From a bacterium (GTDB lineage: Bacteria; Electryoneota; RPQS01), in NCBI GenBank assembly GCA_036504735.1, contig DASXUQ010000019.1, positions 411,139 to 475,138 of the forward strand: DNA of 64,000 nucleotides. The letters run 5' to 3'. The notes under the pieces are model-generated. The model was not told the DNA's origin. It did no database searches and saw nothing but the letters and a program-made list of their open reading frames with translations. Position 1 is the stretch's first letter; each line of letters starts with the position of its first letter. Position numbers and translations under genes: made by a program. Of this stretch, positions 8,349-17,891 are shown in pieces.

Positions 8349-8666
8349 TTACCGCTTTGTCGGTTCGACTTGAATGTTGTAGATGGTCTCGTTGGACGCG
8401 GCAAGGTTCAGTTCTCGCGCGGCGCGCTCCATCGCGACTTCATCGCCGGCTTTCAGAGCGGCCAGATATTCGGCAAGCTGTTTCTTGCGGGCTTCAAGCT
8501 GCCGGATCTGCTTCATCTGTTGCTCGCGCGTCTGAAACAGCTTATAGCTGGCCCACAGGCCCTCTTTCCCGGCACTGAACCAGGCCGTCACGCCGATGAC
8601 CGCGACCATGACCAGAATGGGAATGGGCCGCAAAAACCAGCGGCGCTTAACGACCTTGGCAGACAT
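8349..8666 (-). CDS. FtsB/DivIC-like septum formation protein
   Basis: A 105-residue single-pass membrane protein: a short basic N-terminus, one membrane helix at about 14-31, then a coiled coil (about 40-75) and a short tail with ERAARELNLAASNETIY, which resembles the FtsB/DivIC family C-terminal segment. This family forms the FtsQ-FtsB-FtsL divisome bridge. It lies downstream of enolase on the same strand, a known neighbourhood for ftsB in several bacteria, with one exported-protein gene in between and only five bases from it. Low sequence conservation of the family keeps the symbol open. Confidence 0.8.
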   Translation of the reverse strand: MSAKVVKRRWFLRPIPILVMVAVIGVTAWFSAGKEGLWASYKLFQTREQQMKQIRQLEARKKQLAEYLAALKAGDEVAMERAARELNLAASNETIYNIQVEPTKR

Positions 8667-8671
8667 CTTTG

Positions 8672-9454
8672 CTACTTCTTTTCAAGCGTGTGTACATAGG
8701 AATAAACGTCGATGCCGGAGAACGGCCCGAGGGATTGGACGTTGGTGATCTTTACATCCTTGCGTCCGGTCCACCACAGGGTGTCTTTGTCGGCGACCAC
8801 ACCGAGGGATTGCTCCCAAAGATGGTTGGTGGGCGATGCCGCGCAAAACAGGAGTTGGCTGTTTTCACGGTAGAGACTGTCCATTGCGGAAGGAATTTGT
8901 GATATAAGCCATTTCGGGTCCATGACGAGCGAGATTGCGGCGGCAGGTGACTGTGCCGTATCTGCCGCGATGTATCGGACCAGCAAATCGGCAGTGCCGA
9001 TTCCCGTGCTCACTTCGGCGGAGCGCACTTTGCCGCCCACGGTGCGATGCATCATCGGGGCAACCGGATGCATCGGATTGCCTTTCATCCGCTTGAACAC
9101 GGCTACGTCGAAACTGTCGAGTTTGACGGTCGCTTGCGGGAACTGAACGCTCTGTCCTTTGTGTCGCGACAGTACCGCCGCCTTCACTCCGGGCAATGCA
9201 CACAGCTTCTTGAGGAACTCTGCCGGGGCCGTCCCTGAATCAAGTTGCTTCTCGGCATCGAGCAGCGCCATCGCATGGGGATAGTACACCTGACCGAAAT
9301 AGTTCTTGACCACGAGCGCACTGCTCATCGACCAGGCATCATCCCAGCCTTTTTGGCTCGCGGCTTTCTCGGTCGCGGTCTTGTCCTGCGCCAGAGCGAC
9401 GGCCGCCAGCACCATCAAACATACGGCCGTCAGAACGAAGTGTCTTGAGACCAT
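8672..9454 (-). CDS. Exported protein of unknown function
   Basis: A 260-residue protein that I do not recognise. The ATG at 9454 is chosen because a typical signal peptide follows it (MVSRHFVL... to AVALAQ, about 23 residues) and a GAGCGAGG ribosome-like stretch precedes it. The mature part is a soluble alpha/beta sequence with two cysteines (in LCALPG and LLFCAAS), a GIGTADLLVRYIA segment and WTGRKDVKITNVQ near the end; some sensor-like beta-sheet domains look similar but no assignment is justified. It is placed between eno and the ftsB-like gene, probably as part of one transcript. Confidence 0.75.
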   Translation of the reverse strand: MVSRHFVLTAVCLMVLAAVALAQDKTATEKAASQKGWDDAWSMSSALVVKNYFGQVYYPHAMALLDAEKQLDSGTAPAEFLKKLCALPGVKAAVLSRHKGQSVQFPQATVKLDSFDVAVFKRMKGNPMHPVAPMMHRTVGGKVRSAEVSTGIGTADLLVRYIAADTAQSPAAAISLVMDPKWLISQIPSAMDSLYRENSQLLFCAASPTNHLWEQSLGVVADKDTLWWTGRKDVKITNVQSLGPFSGIDVYSYVHTLEKK

Positions 9455-9485
9455 CGATGCCTCGCTCGAACTATTGATCTTGCTG

Positions 9486-9511
9486 CGCGCGGGGTAAGGA
9501 CACCCCGCGCG
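9486..9511. repeat. Palindromic intergenic repeat, copy 1
   Basis: CGCGCGGGGT (9486-9495), a six-base AAGGAC centre and ACCCCGCGCG (9502-9511) form a perfect 10-bp stem between the exported protein gene and eno. The whole element recurs in reverse orientation at 45681-45706; identity extends to 30 bp with flanks. Confidence 0.8.
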
Positions 9512-9540
9512 GCGATGGGTGAAGTAGTCTGCGACGCGAA

Positions 9541-10857
<1,317 letters not shown>

Positions 10858-10860
10858 TCA

Positions 10861-10889
10861 AATATAAGAAATGTTCGGTGGAAAGGCAA
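10861..10889 (-). promoter_or_regulatory. Sigma-70-type promoter of eno
   Basis: On the minus strand TTGCCT (10884-10889), a 17-bp spacer and TATATT (10861-10866) lie about 40 bases upstream of the eno start. Confidence 0.65.
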
Positions 10890-10991
10890 CATCAAAGACG
10901 CGGTGACCGATCATAGGACAAACGATACGAGGCGACCGTCGGGCCGCCCCTATCCTGCGTTTTACTGAATCCAGCCGGAAATAGGGACCGT

Positions 10992-11273
10992 TTATTCAGA
11001 TGGTTCAGTTTCGGAGCCGCCTTCGTCGCCCATCAGGGAGTTGTAGACTTCGAGGGCGCGGTCAAAGTCGGACTCGGGGACGAAGATCTTCCACGGGTCG
11101 CCGAGGGGTTCGGTGCCCATGATCATGCCAAGGCCGCCGGACTCGAGATCGGTCTTAACCATATTGGGGATGTTCTCTTTGTCGAGAACTTCCGTGACCA
11201 TCGAAACGAACACGCCACCCTTGAGGGGCGGGAGCGGTTTCCAAGTTTGGGTCGGGTCGTGTTGCTCTGCCAT
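10992..11273 (-). CDS. DUF2007 domain protein (putative signal-transducing protein)
   Basis: A 93-residue protein matching the small DUF2007 fold: a central stretch where a variable N-terminal segment (about 20-50, with EVLDKENIPNMVKTDLESG) is followed by WKIFVPESDFDRALEVYNSL (about 62-81), the typical beta-alpha ending. The acidic tail is disordered. Its start overlaps the stop of the upstream YhaM-like gene as TAATG, so the two are translationally coupled. Function of the family is not established; many copies are thought to be regulatory or metal-related, and nothing here decides that. Confidence 0.75.
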   Translation of the reverse strand: MAEQHDPTQTWKPLPPLKGGVFVSMVTEVLDKENIPNMVKTDLESGGLGMIMGTEPLGDPWKIFVPESDFDRALEVYNSLMGDEGGSETEPSE

Positions 11274-12289
11274 TATTTGCTTTCCTCGGTTTGAATGTCA
11301 TCGTCTATGGAACGAAGATAGAAATAGCGGTCCATGAGTTTTACATAATCGGAGAAGGGTTGGCCTTCGGGAGTCTGCTCGCGGATACGGCGGAAGGCTT
11401 CGAGGCGGCTGTCCAGCTCGTCGAAGTAATGCACGGCGAGGGCTTCGGGAGTCATGGGCTTGACGGGCGAGCCGTAGTCGAGTTCTCCCTGATGCGAGAG
11501 AATCATGTGGATCACATGCAGGCGGATGTCCTCGGGAAAATCGGGAAGGGATGCGATTTTGCGCTCGATGAATTCCGCGCCCATAAAGACATGCCCGAGC
11601 AGCCGTCCCTGCGCGCTGTAATCAATCGCGGCATCCGAGGAGAGTTCGAAGATTTTGCCGATGTCATGGAGCAGGCCGCCGGTTACGGCGAGATCCTTGT
11701 TGAGGATCGGGTAGAACTGGCACATGCACTCGACGGCGCGCGTGACGCCGATGGTATGCTCGGCCAAGCCGCCGATGACTGCATGGTGCCAGAGCTTTCC
11801 GGCGGGCGCCGTTAAGAAGCGGTGCATAAACGCTTCATCATGGAACACAGCGTCGAGCAGCGCCTTGATGTGTTCATTTTTGACGGTGCCGATGAGATGC
11901 TGAAGCTGTGCGCGGGCGTCTTCTTCCGAGATAGGTGAGCGCGGCAGAAAGACGGTGGGATCGGGGACTTCTTCTTTGGTGGCAAGGCGCAGGCGTGTGG
12001 CTTTGAGATCGGGCACATCACGGTAACGGTCAACGACGGCTTCAAGCTTGATGGCATCACCCGCCTTGGCCAGCGCGACAAACTCTTCGAAGCTATCCCA
12101 CATCTTGGCGTGCATGGTGCCGGATGCATCCTGCAGGCGCATTTCGAGATACTGGCCGCCGGTGCGGGTGGGTTTGACTTCGATTTTCTGAATCAAATAA
12201 AAGCCGATGATTTTGTCACCGGCAGGCAACTGGCGGACTTGAGAGAGGGGCGGGGACGTTTGGGGAGTGACAGGAGTAGCAGAAGGCAT
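11273..12289 (-). CDS. YhaM-like 3'-5' exoribonuclease (OB fold + HD domain)
   Basis: A 338-residue protein with the two-domain order of the YhaM family: an N-terminal OB-type nucleic-acid-binding region (about 25-110, with DKIIGFYLIQKIEVKPTR) and a C-terminal HD phosphohydrolase domain (about 160-310). HD metal ligands are seen in HHAVIGGLAEHT, GLLHDIGK and VIHMILSHQGE. In Firmicutes YhaM trims RNA or DNA ends. The ATG at 12289 is chosen for its GGGTGAG upstream; it follows a strong promoter about 100 bases away. It is coupled to the DUF2007 gene downstream. Confidence 0.88.
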   Translation of the reverse strand: MPSATPVTPQTSPPLSQVRQLPAGDKIIGFYLIQKIEVKPTRTGGQYLEMRLQDASGTMHAKMWDSFEEFVALAKAGDAIKLEAVVDRYRDVPDLKATRLRLATKEEVPDPTVFLPRSPISEEDARAQLQHLIGTVKNEHIKALLDAVFHDEAFMHRFLTAPAGKLWHHAVIGGLAEHTIGVTRAVECMCQFYPILNKDLAVTGGLLHDIGKIFELSSDAAIDYSAQGRLLGHVFMGAEFIERKIASLPDFPEDIRLHVIHMILSHQGELDYGSPVKPMTPEALAVHYFDELDSRLEAFRRIREQTPEGQPFSDYVKLMDRYFYLRSIDDDIQTEESK

Positions 12290-12393
12290 AAGTCTCACCC
12301 GGTTTAGGATAAAGAGACAAGAAATATCAACTTGCGTCCCAGCAGGACGCACAGCACAGCGGCGGCGGGTCCGGCCATCTTGCTTAGATTATC

Positions 12394-12422
12394 AGTGTAA
12401 CACTCAGCGGCCAAATTGTCAA
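12394..12422 (-). promoter_or_regulatory. Sigma-70-type promoter of the YhaM-like operon
   Basis: A consensus -35 TTGACA (minus strand, 12417-12422), a 17-bp spacer and TACACT (12394-12399) precede the YhaM-like start by about 105 bases. Confidence 0.65.
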
Positions 12423-12442
12423 GTTGATCATCGGGTGATGGC

Positions 12443-12479
12443 AAAAAAAAGTCGGGCACACATTACAGTGTGCCCGACT
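12443..12479 (-). terminator. Rho-independent terminator of the FadL-like gene
   Basis: A perfect 12-bp stem (12450-12461 with 12468-12479, loop ATTACA) is followed on the minus strand by a run of eight Us (12443-12450). It ends the transcript of the barrel protein gene. Confidence 0.9.
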
Positions 12480-12498
12480 CTATTCGAAAGGTGTACGC

Positions 12499-13716
12499 TT
12501 ACATCCGATAGCTGACCGTCAGCAGGGCGTTGTTGGCTTTGATCTTCTCGGTCAGACCGGGGGTGATGTTTTCCGTGTAGTTGGTGAACTGTACGGCGGC
12601 ATCGAACATCACGCTCTTGTCGACCAGAATTCCAAGGCCCAACGAGAACAGATTGCGGTCGGCCTTGCTGCCGGCCTTTTGGTAGGCGGACGGTTCAAAG
12701 GCGTAGCCCGCACGGGCACGCAGACCGTAGGCAGGGAACAGATATTCTCCGCCGACGGACAGGCGGGTGGTACCCTGATAGGTGTCCTTGATCTGCTGGT
12801 TGGCTTCGGCCTGAGTGACACCTTCAAAGGGAGTATCACTGCGGAATTCCAGCGAGGTCCAGTCACGGTACTCGACATCGGCGGCGAGCAGCCAGCGGCC
12901 CGGGGCGAAGGATCCGCCGAGGCGGAAGACTGCCGGGTAGTACATCTTGTAATCGAAAGAGCCGCTGGATGAATCAATCGCGTGATCTTCACTCAGGTTG
13001 AAGATCACCGGAGTCTGAATCATCAGGCCCGCGCGGCCATAGCGGCCCAGGCGGAGCAGTGCGCCGAAGTTGGCGCCCCAGCCGGACAGCGACGTGTTGA
13101 TCTGCTGCTGGCTGTAATAAGGCGTCCCGCTGACGGTGTAGCTGCCGGTCAAAGAATAGTCATCGGAACCGCTGAAGTAGTTCAGGCCGAGTCCCAGCGC
13201 CAGATTGGGCGAGACATCCATGGCGCCATCGAAGCTCCACATGCCGAGGCGGCCCCCTTCGAGTTCATCGAAGTTGTCCCAGTAGGAGCCTGCCGTTTGG
13301 GAGACGATGCGGGTGCGGCGGTCGAAGGATGTCAATTGATTGTAACCGAAGGCAAAGCTGAGCGCTCCCTGATAGACGGGCACAGGAAACACCAGACCGG
13401 CATTGTTCAGACGGATACCGCTGGTTGAGCCTGTGCGGGTTCCGCCGAAATAGTTGGTGCTGTTGCTGTAGCCTGTGCGGGAGAGCGAGCCTTGCAGTTC
13501 GATGCGTTTGACCTGCGCCAGGCCGGCCGGATTCCACCAGGCCGCGGTGTAATCATCGGCAATGCCGGTGTAGGTGCCACCCATTCCCAACGGGCGCGCG
13601 CCCGTTCCCACGTATTGTCCCGTGCTCAGCAGCAGCCGCTCAGGAATGGATCCTTGAGCAAAGGCCAGCGGCACGATCAGCAGAAGCAGAAGTCCCGCGA
13701 TGAATGTGCTCTTCAT
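12499..13716 (-). CDS. FadL/OmpP1-like outer-membrane beta-barrel protein
   Basis: A 405-residue exported barrel. The signal peptide (about 1-20, ending AFAQ) is followed by GARPLGMGGTYTGIADDYTAAWWNPAGLAQ, the hallmark start of FadL/OmpP1 and related PorV-like barrels, and then amphipathic strands to the C-terminus. FadL proteins let hydrophobic compounds through the outer membrane; PorV shuttles type IX cargo. Because the genome encodes T9SS-type cargo, a PorV relationship is possible, but FadL-like fits equally. It follows the lipoprotein gene by five bases, so the two are one operon ending at the strong terminator. Confidence 0.85.
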   Translation of the reverse strand: MKSTFIAGLLLLLIVPLAFAQGSIPERLLLSTGQYVGTGARPLGMGGTYTGIADDYTAAWWNPAGLAQVKRIELQGSLSRTGYSNSTNYFGGTRTGSTSGIRLNNAGLVFPVPVYQGALSFAFGYNQLTSFDRRTRIVSQTAGSYWDNFDELEGGRLGMWSFDGAMDVSPNLALGLGLNYFSGSDDYSLTGSYTVSGTPYYSQQQINTSLSGWGANFGALLRLGRYGRAGLMIQTPVIFNLSEDHAIDSSSGSFDYKMYYPAVFRLGGSFAPGRWLLAADVEYRDWTSLEFRSDTPFEGVTQAEANQQIKDTYQGTTRLSVGGEYLFPAYGLRARAGYAFEPSAYQKAGSKADRNLFSLGLGILVDKSVMFDAAVQFTNYTENITPGLTEKIKANNALLTVSYRM

Positions 13717-13721
13717 GTGCG

Positions 13722-14303
13722 TCAGTGTCCTCGCTTTCCACCCCGTTTGCCGTCATCCTTTTTCGCATCTCCGTTATCGGGAGGCGGCGAGCCGGCTGGC
13801 GGGTTCGACGGCGGAGGAGTTCCATAGGCTGGGGGCGGACTGGAAGCCGGCGGCGTGGCATAGGACCCACCTCCGGTATCATGGGAACGGCGTCCTCCGG
13901 AACGTTTGTCAGGCGGCTGCGCAGGAGTTCCGGTGCTACCGCCGGGATAGTACGGATAGTACCCGTTGTAGTTGTCCCACCATGGACGTCCATAGTAGTT
14001 GTCGTACCCGTAGTAGCCCCAGTAGTAGTCCGGCATATAGTTGTCGTAGTTCCAGCCCCAGATCGGTTCATGGCGTGGACGGCCCCAGTAGGACCAGCCG
14101 TAGTCGGGATACTGCTCATAGTAAACCGTCGAATCCCGCCGCAGTGACGTGTCAATCGCCGTGGAATCATAGCGATTGTACAGCGATGCCTGCGGATGCG
14201 CCCGCGCCGACTCCATGTCCGGCTTGTACAGTTGCGTGTAGCAGCCCGTGATCAAAAAGATGAACAGGACCGCAGGAATCAGCAGAGAGAATAGACGTTT
14301 CAT
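13722..14303 (-). CDS. Tyr/Trp/Gly-rich lipoprotein
   Basis: A 193-residue lipoprotein with lipobox LITGC (Cys21). The ATG at 14303 has an excellent GAGGAGGGAC ribosome site. The mature chain has a segment very rich in Tyr, Trp, Gly and Asn (about 55-120) and then a Pro/Ser/Gly-rich tail ending in a basic KRGGKRGH. No known domain fits. Such aromatic-rich chains can bind sugars or peptidoglycan or form flexible surface material; that is speculation. It is paired with the FadL-like barrel gene, five bases downstream, so a joint envelope role is likely. Confidence 0.8.
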   Translation of the reverse strand: MKRLFSLLIPAVLFIFLITGCYTQLYKPDMESARAHPQASLYNRYDSTAIDTSLRRDSTVYYEQYPDYGWSYWGRPRHEPIWGWNYDNYMPDYYWGYYGYDNYYGRPWWDNYNGYYPYYPGGSTGTPAQPPDKRSGGRRSHDTGGGSYATPPASSPPPAYGTPPPSNPPAGSPPPDNGDAKKDDGKRGGKRGH

Positions 14304-14400
14304 GTTGGTCCCTCCTCGCGATGAGGGCGCGAAATAGAATGTCAAAAAGCCTAAAAACCAAAAAGCCAAAAGGTCAAGGTTCAGGAGGTGTAGGGTCTTC

Positions 14401-15354
14401 TCAGGCTTCGAGCAGTCGAAGGATGATGGCCTTCTGCATATGCAGACGGTTTTCCGCTTCATCAAAGACGACGCTGTGCGGGCCTTCCATCACCTCATCG
14501 GTGATTTCGCGGCCACGTTCAGCCGGCAAGCAGTGCATGACCAGACAATCTTTATCCGCCTTGGAGACCAGCGCCTGATTCACCTGAAACGCCTGCAGGG
14601 CCTTCTCCTTGGCCGCCGCCTGATCCTTCTGCCCCATCGACGCCCAGACATCGGTGTAGATGATGTTTGCGCCGCGGACAGCTTCCTGCGGATCATGGGA
14701 GATCGAAACCCGCGACCGTCCCGCCTTCTTAGCCGCTTCGAAAATCCGCATATCGGGCAGGGTGTCAGGGGAAGTCGCTACCACCAATTCGAAACCTAAG
14801 AGGGTGGAAAGGTTTAACCAAGAGTTGGTCATGTTGTTTCCATCGCCAATGTACACCAGCTTAAAGCCTTCGAAGCGGCCCAGCTTTTCGTAAATTGTTA
14901 AAATGTCCGACATAATCTGGCAAGGATGCAGCAGATCCGTCAAAGCATTGATGACCGGGACATCTGCATACTTGGCCAGTTCTTCAACGTCAGACTGTTT
15001 AAAGGTGCGGATGATGATCCCATCGAGGTAGCGGGAGAGTACCCGCGCGGCGTCGGCGATTGTCTCGCGCTTGCCGAGCTGTATCTCACTGTCTGTCAAG
15101 TAGATATGATGGCCGCCCAACTGGTTGACCGCGACTTCGAAAGAGATTCGGGTGCGGAGGCTGGGCTTGTGGAAGATCAATCCCCACGTCTGGCGGTTCA
15201 GCGCATTGGAATCGGGATGATCGTCCGCCTCTTTTAACTCCCGTGCAAGAGAGAGTGTTTCGATAACCTCTTCACGATTAAAGTCCAGTTCGGTCAAAAA
15301 GTCGCGGTGCATTCGCGTTCCATCGGTATTCAGGCGGGAAATTGATGAAGACAT
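14401..15354 (-). CDS. argF: Ornithine carbamoyltransferase
   Basis: A 317-residue enzyme of arginine biosynthesis that joins carbamoyl phosphate and ornithine to citrulline. The carbamoyl-phosphate loop KPSLRTRISFE (STRT-type), the DLLHPCQIMSD segment and the ornithine-site HCLPAERG are all intact. The start is uncertain: ATG 15354 gives 317 residues, and ATG 15312 (MHRDFLTEL) gives 303, close to the usual length; neither has a clear ribosome site. It lies 58 bases after the M14 peptidase gene and shows no arginine-gene neighbours. GxLP variants used by N-acetyl/succinyl-ornithine enzymes cannot be fully excluded. Confidence 0.93.
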   Translation of the reverse strand: MSSSISRLNTDGTRMHRDFLTELDFNREEVIETLSLARELKEADDHPDSNALNRQTWGLIFHKPSLRTRISFEVAVNQLGGHHIYLTDSEIQLGKRETIADAARVLSRYLDGIIIRTFKQSDVEELAKYADVPVINALTDLLHPCQIMSDILTIYEKLGRFEGFKLVYIGDGNNMTNSWLNLSTLLGFELVVATSPDTLPDMRIFEAAKKAGRSRVSISHDPQEAVRGANIIYTDVWASMGQKDQAAAKEKALQAFQVNQALVSKADKDCLVMHCLPAERGREITDEVMEGPHSVVFDEAENRLHMQKAIILRLLEA

Positions 15355-15412
15355 TGCGGTACTCAAAGGTTGAACTTGAAACAGGATTTGAAGGGTAGAT
15401 GCGACCGGGGCG

Positions 15413-17782
15413 CTATCGCAACAGAAGCAATTTGTGGGTGGAGATGCTGCCGCAGGCTTGGAGCTGCACAAAGTAGAGGCCTGAGCCTACAGGCGAACCG
15501 GCAGCCGAGAGACCATCCCATGTCAGGCGCTGCGGTCCAGCGGCAGGAGCATTGACTTCGTAGCGGCGGACTTCCTGACCGAGGGTGTTAAACAGCACCA
15601 GCTTCACCAGTCCCGGCGCGGCCACTTCATAGCTGACCGTGGTGGACGGGTTGAAGGGATTGGGGTAAGAACCGGTAATGCGATAGCTGTAGCTGATCAC
15701 GGAAGGCCGCACCGGAGCGGCGGCATCCATGCCCGTGGTAATTTGCACATCGTCGATATGCAGGCCGAGATCGCCCAGAACACCGTCCGTCTTGAAGCGG
15801 AAACGGAACTGGATTGTGTGGCCCATGTAGGGTGTCAGGTTTGCCCAGGATTGGGTCCAGGGAATCTCGAGATCACTATAACCGGCAACGGTGTGCCATG
15901 TGGTGTCCGCGTCGGAAAGGACTTCTGCAAAGAAACTGTCGGCGGGCATATCCAGGCGGCCTCGCCGCCAGAAAGTCAGCGCCGCCACATTGTTGGTGTC
16001 CGAACTTAGTGCGATGGGCAGGGCATAGGTCAGCGTGGCATTAAGGTTATTCGCATACTGGGCGCGATAACCGGTGGGAGCATTGCACAGCGATGCGCCG
16101 AACCCCAGCCCGGTGGTGTCGTTCTCGGTGCGCCACGGATTACCTGCGCCACCGGCCGTCCATCCATTCAAACCGCTTTCGAACGATTCAGCCATCCGGG
16201 TACTGCTGCCCGGCAGATGGAATTCCTGTGTCTCATCACCGCCGAGGTAGAAAGTGCGGAACAAGACCATATGGTCGATACCGTCGCCAATGGCTGTCGC
16301 CCGGAAGCTGCCTTCGGGCAGGCTGATAGAAGTTCCTTCGGCCGGAACACTCACCCAATGCGGGAATTCGGCGTCAAGGTACACCCGGCCGGAGATGCGA
16401 TTGCTTGCGGCATCGTACAGCGCCAGATTCAGCGTATGCCACGGCAGGGGAGTCAAATGCAAATTGACGGATTGCGGGTCATTGGGGTAGACGGTAACCG
16501 TCTGCGTGTCGGGAAGAAAACCCTCTTTACGGGCCATGAAGCTTGCCGTGCCCGGCGTAGCCAGCAAAGTCGTGGCGCTGCCGAACTGCTCATTGGTGTA
16601 CCATGGATTCAGGATGGCTTTCCACGTATTCAAATAGCGCCACTCGGCGGAGATCGGCGTCGAGTTGTCAGGACCGGAAAAGGTGTGGATGGTGACGGGC
16701 GGCTGAGTCAGATGGCCCAGATTCAGCAAGCGCTCCAACAGCCAATTCAGCGCGACGCGGTCCTGATTGACCAGTACGGCCAGTGTGTCGCAGTGCGGTT
16801 GGATATTAACCGGCGGGCCCAATTCGGTGTTGAACTGAATTGTGCCGAGCTCCCGGTAGAACCAATCCTGCAACTCGCCGTTGCGCTTTGAGTGGAAAGC
16901 CGCATGATAGCGGATTCCGAAATTGGATGCGTCGCAATACAGGTTATTCAGGAAGCCGATGGCCGTACAGTCGGGAGACGATTTGGCGGGGCCGTCGGTT
17001 GTTTCTTCCCAATTCCAGGCGGCGATACTGCGTTCGGCGTTGCCGCCAGCCCGGGAGCTGTGAAAGACAGCGGAAATGGTCGGCTTGATTTGCACGGACA
17101 GATCACGCAGCGCCTGGGCTTCCGGCTCGGAGAACGGTCCGGCACCACGAAAGTAATCGAAGCGTTCGAGGGCTGTCGGGTACCAGAGGGAATCGCCGTA
17201 AATCCAATTGAGGTTCGACTGACGGTTCAGGTCCACACCGCAGGAGTCCTGCCCCATGCCGTTGACGACAATACAGGTGTCCAGTTGCGGCGGCACGTAC
17301 CCGTTTTTGCGGTACGTGCAATCCCAGTTACGTGAGATGACCTCAAGACCATCGGGGTTAATCGTCGGCACGAAATAGAGCTGCGTGTTGTTGATCAGAG
17401 TGCGGTAGAGGCCATACAGGGAGTCCAGCCGCCAGACGTAGTTAATCATGGTTTCGAGACCAATGACTTCCTCGGCATGTATATGGCCAACAATCAGCGC
17501 CGTGGGTTCGTCCTCGAACTGGTCGGGATGATCGGAAATCTTGATGGCATAGAGCGGATAACGCACACCCAGTTGATCACCGCGCGACCAGCCGATCGTG
17601 TCCACATGGGCGATATGAAAATGCGCGGCGTCATAGGCCACAAGGTCCGCGATGAAGCTGTCGACCTTGGCCCTCGTGTGATAGCACACATCGAGACACT
17701 GGGCTGAGGCCAGAGATGATACCAGGGCGACCAGCAGAAAAGATAAGAACAGCCTGAAAGGCAAAGCACGTTGCAATTTCAT
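15413..17782 (-). CDS. Secreted M14 zinc carboxypeptidase with T9SS-type sorting domain
   Basis: A 789-residue exported peptidase. Signal peptide 1-27; M14 catalytic domain about 30-390 with zinc ligands H102xxE105 and His241, substrate-binding Asn186-Arg187 (GVDLNRQSN) and catalytic Glu320 (FNTELGPP). A middle region (about 395-530) looks like carboxypeptidase-regulatory and beta-sandwich modules, then an immune-inhibitor/MAM-like domain (about 535-685) that ends in LGLHIDDVQITTG. The C-terminal 90 residues hold SYPNPFNPSTTVSYE and finish STHKLLLLR, the pattern of type IX sorting domains. It is therefore probably exported across both membranes. Confidence 0.92.
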   Translation of the reverse strand: MKLQRALPFRLFLSFLLVALVSSLASAQCLDVCYHTRAKVDSFIADLVAYDAAHFHIAHVDTIGWSRGDQLGVRYPLYAIKISDHPDQFEDEPTALIVGHIHAEEVIGLETMINYVWRLDSLYGLYRTLINNTQLYFVPTINPDGLEVISRNWDCTYRKNGYVPPQLDTCIVVNGMGQDSCGVDLNRQSNLNWIYGDSLWYPTALERFDYFRGAGPFSEPEAQALRDLSVQIKPTISAVFHSSRAGGNAERSIAAWNWEETTDGPAKSSPDCTAIGFLNNLYCDASNFGIRYHAAFHSKRNGELQDWFYRELGTIQFNTELGPPVNIQPHCDTLAVLVNQDRVALNWLLERLLNLGHLTQPPVTIHTFSGPDNSTPISAEWRYLNTWKAILNPWYTNEQFGSATTLLATPGTASFMARKEGFLPDTQTVTVYPNDPQSVNLHLTPLPWHTLNLALYDAASNRISGRVYLDAEFPHWVSVPAEGTSISLPEGSFRATAIGDGIDHMVLFRTFYLGGDETQEFHLPGSSTRMAESFESGLNGWTAGGAGNPWRTENDTTGLGFGASLCNAPTGYRAQYANNLNATLTYALPIALSSDTNNVAALTFWRRGRLDMPADSFFAEVLSDADTTWHTVAGYSDLEIPWTQSWANLTPYMGHTIQFRFRFKTDGVLGDLGLHIDDVQITTGMDAAAPVRPSVISYSYRITGSYPNPFNPSTTVSYEVAAPGLVKLVLFNTLGQEVRRYEVNAPAAGPQRLTWDGLSAAGSPVGSGLYFVQLQACGSISTHKLLLLR

Positions 17783-17840
17783 GTTGAGAAGTCCCGCGGA
17801 TAAGGATAAGTCGCAGAAGCGGATGCGGCAGGCTCCATGC

Positions 17841-17873
17841 GTATCGGGCGGGCCATTACAACCCGCCCGATAC
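17841..17873 (-). terminator. Strong hairpin between the two secreted protein genes
   Basis: A perfect 12-bp GC-rich stem (GTATCGGGCGGG, 17841-17852; partner 17862-17873) with a nine-base loop lies after the 1061-aa gene. No U-run follows, so it may be a weak terminator or an mRNA-stabilising hairpin. Confidence 0.55.
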
Positions 17874-17891
17874 ACCGGAGAACGGAGGCTG

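Noticed and set aside
10900..10991. GC-rich stretch after the DUF2007 gene with palindromic fragments
   Set aside because: Fragments (such as GGCGACCGTCGG) do not form a convincing stem or repeat elsewhere in the window.
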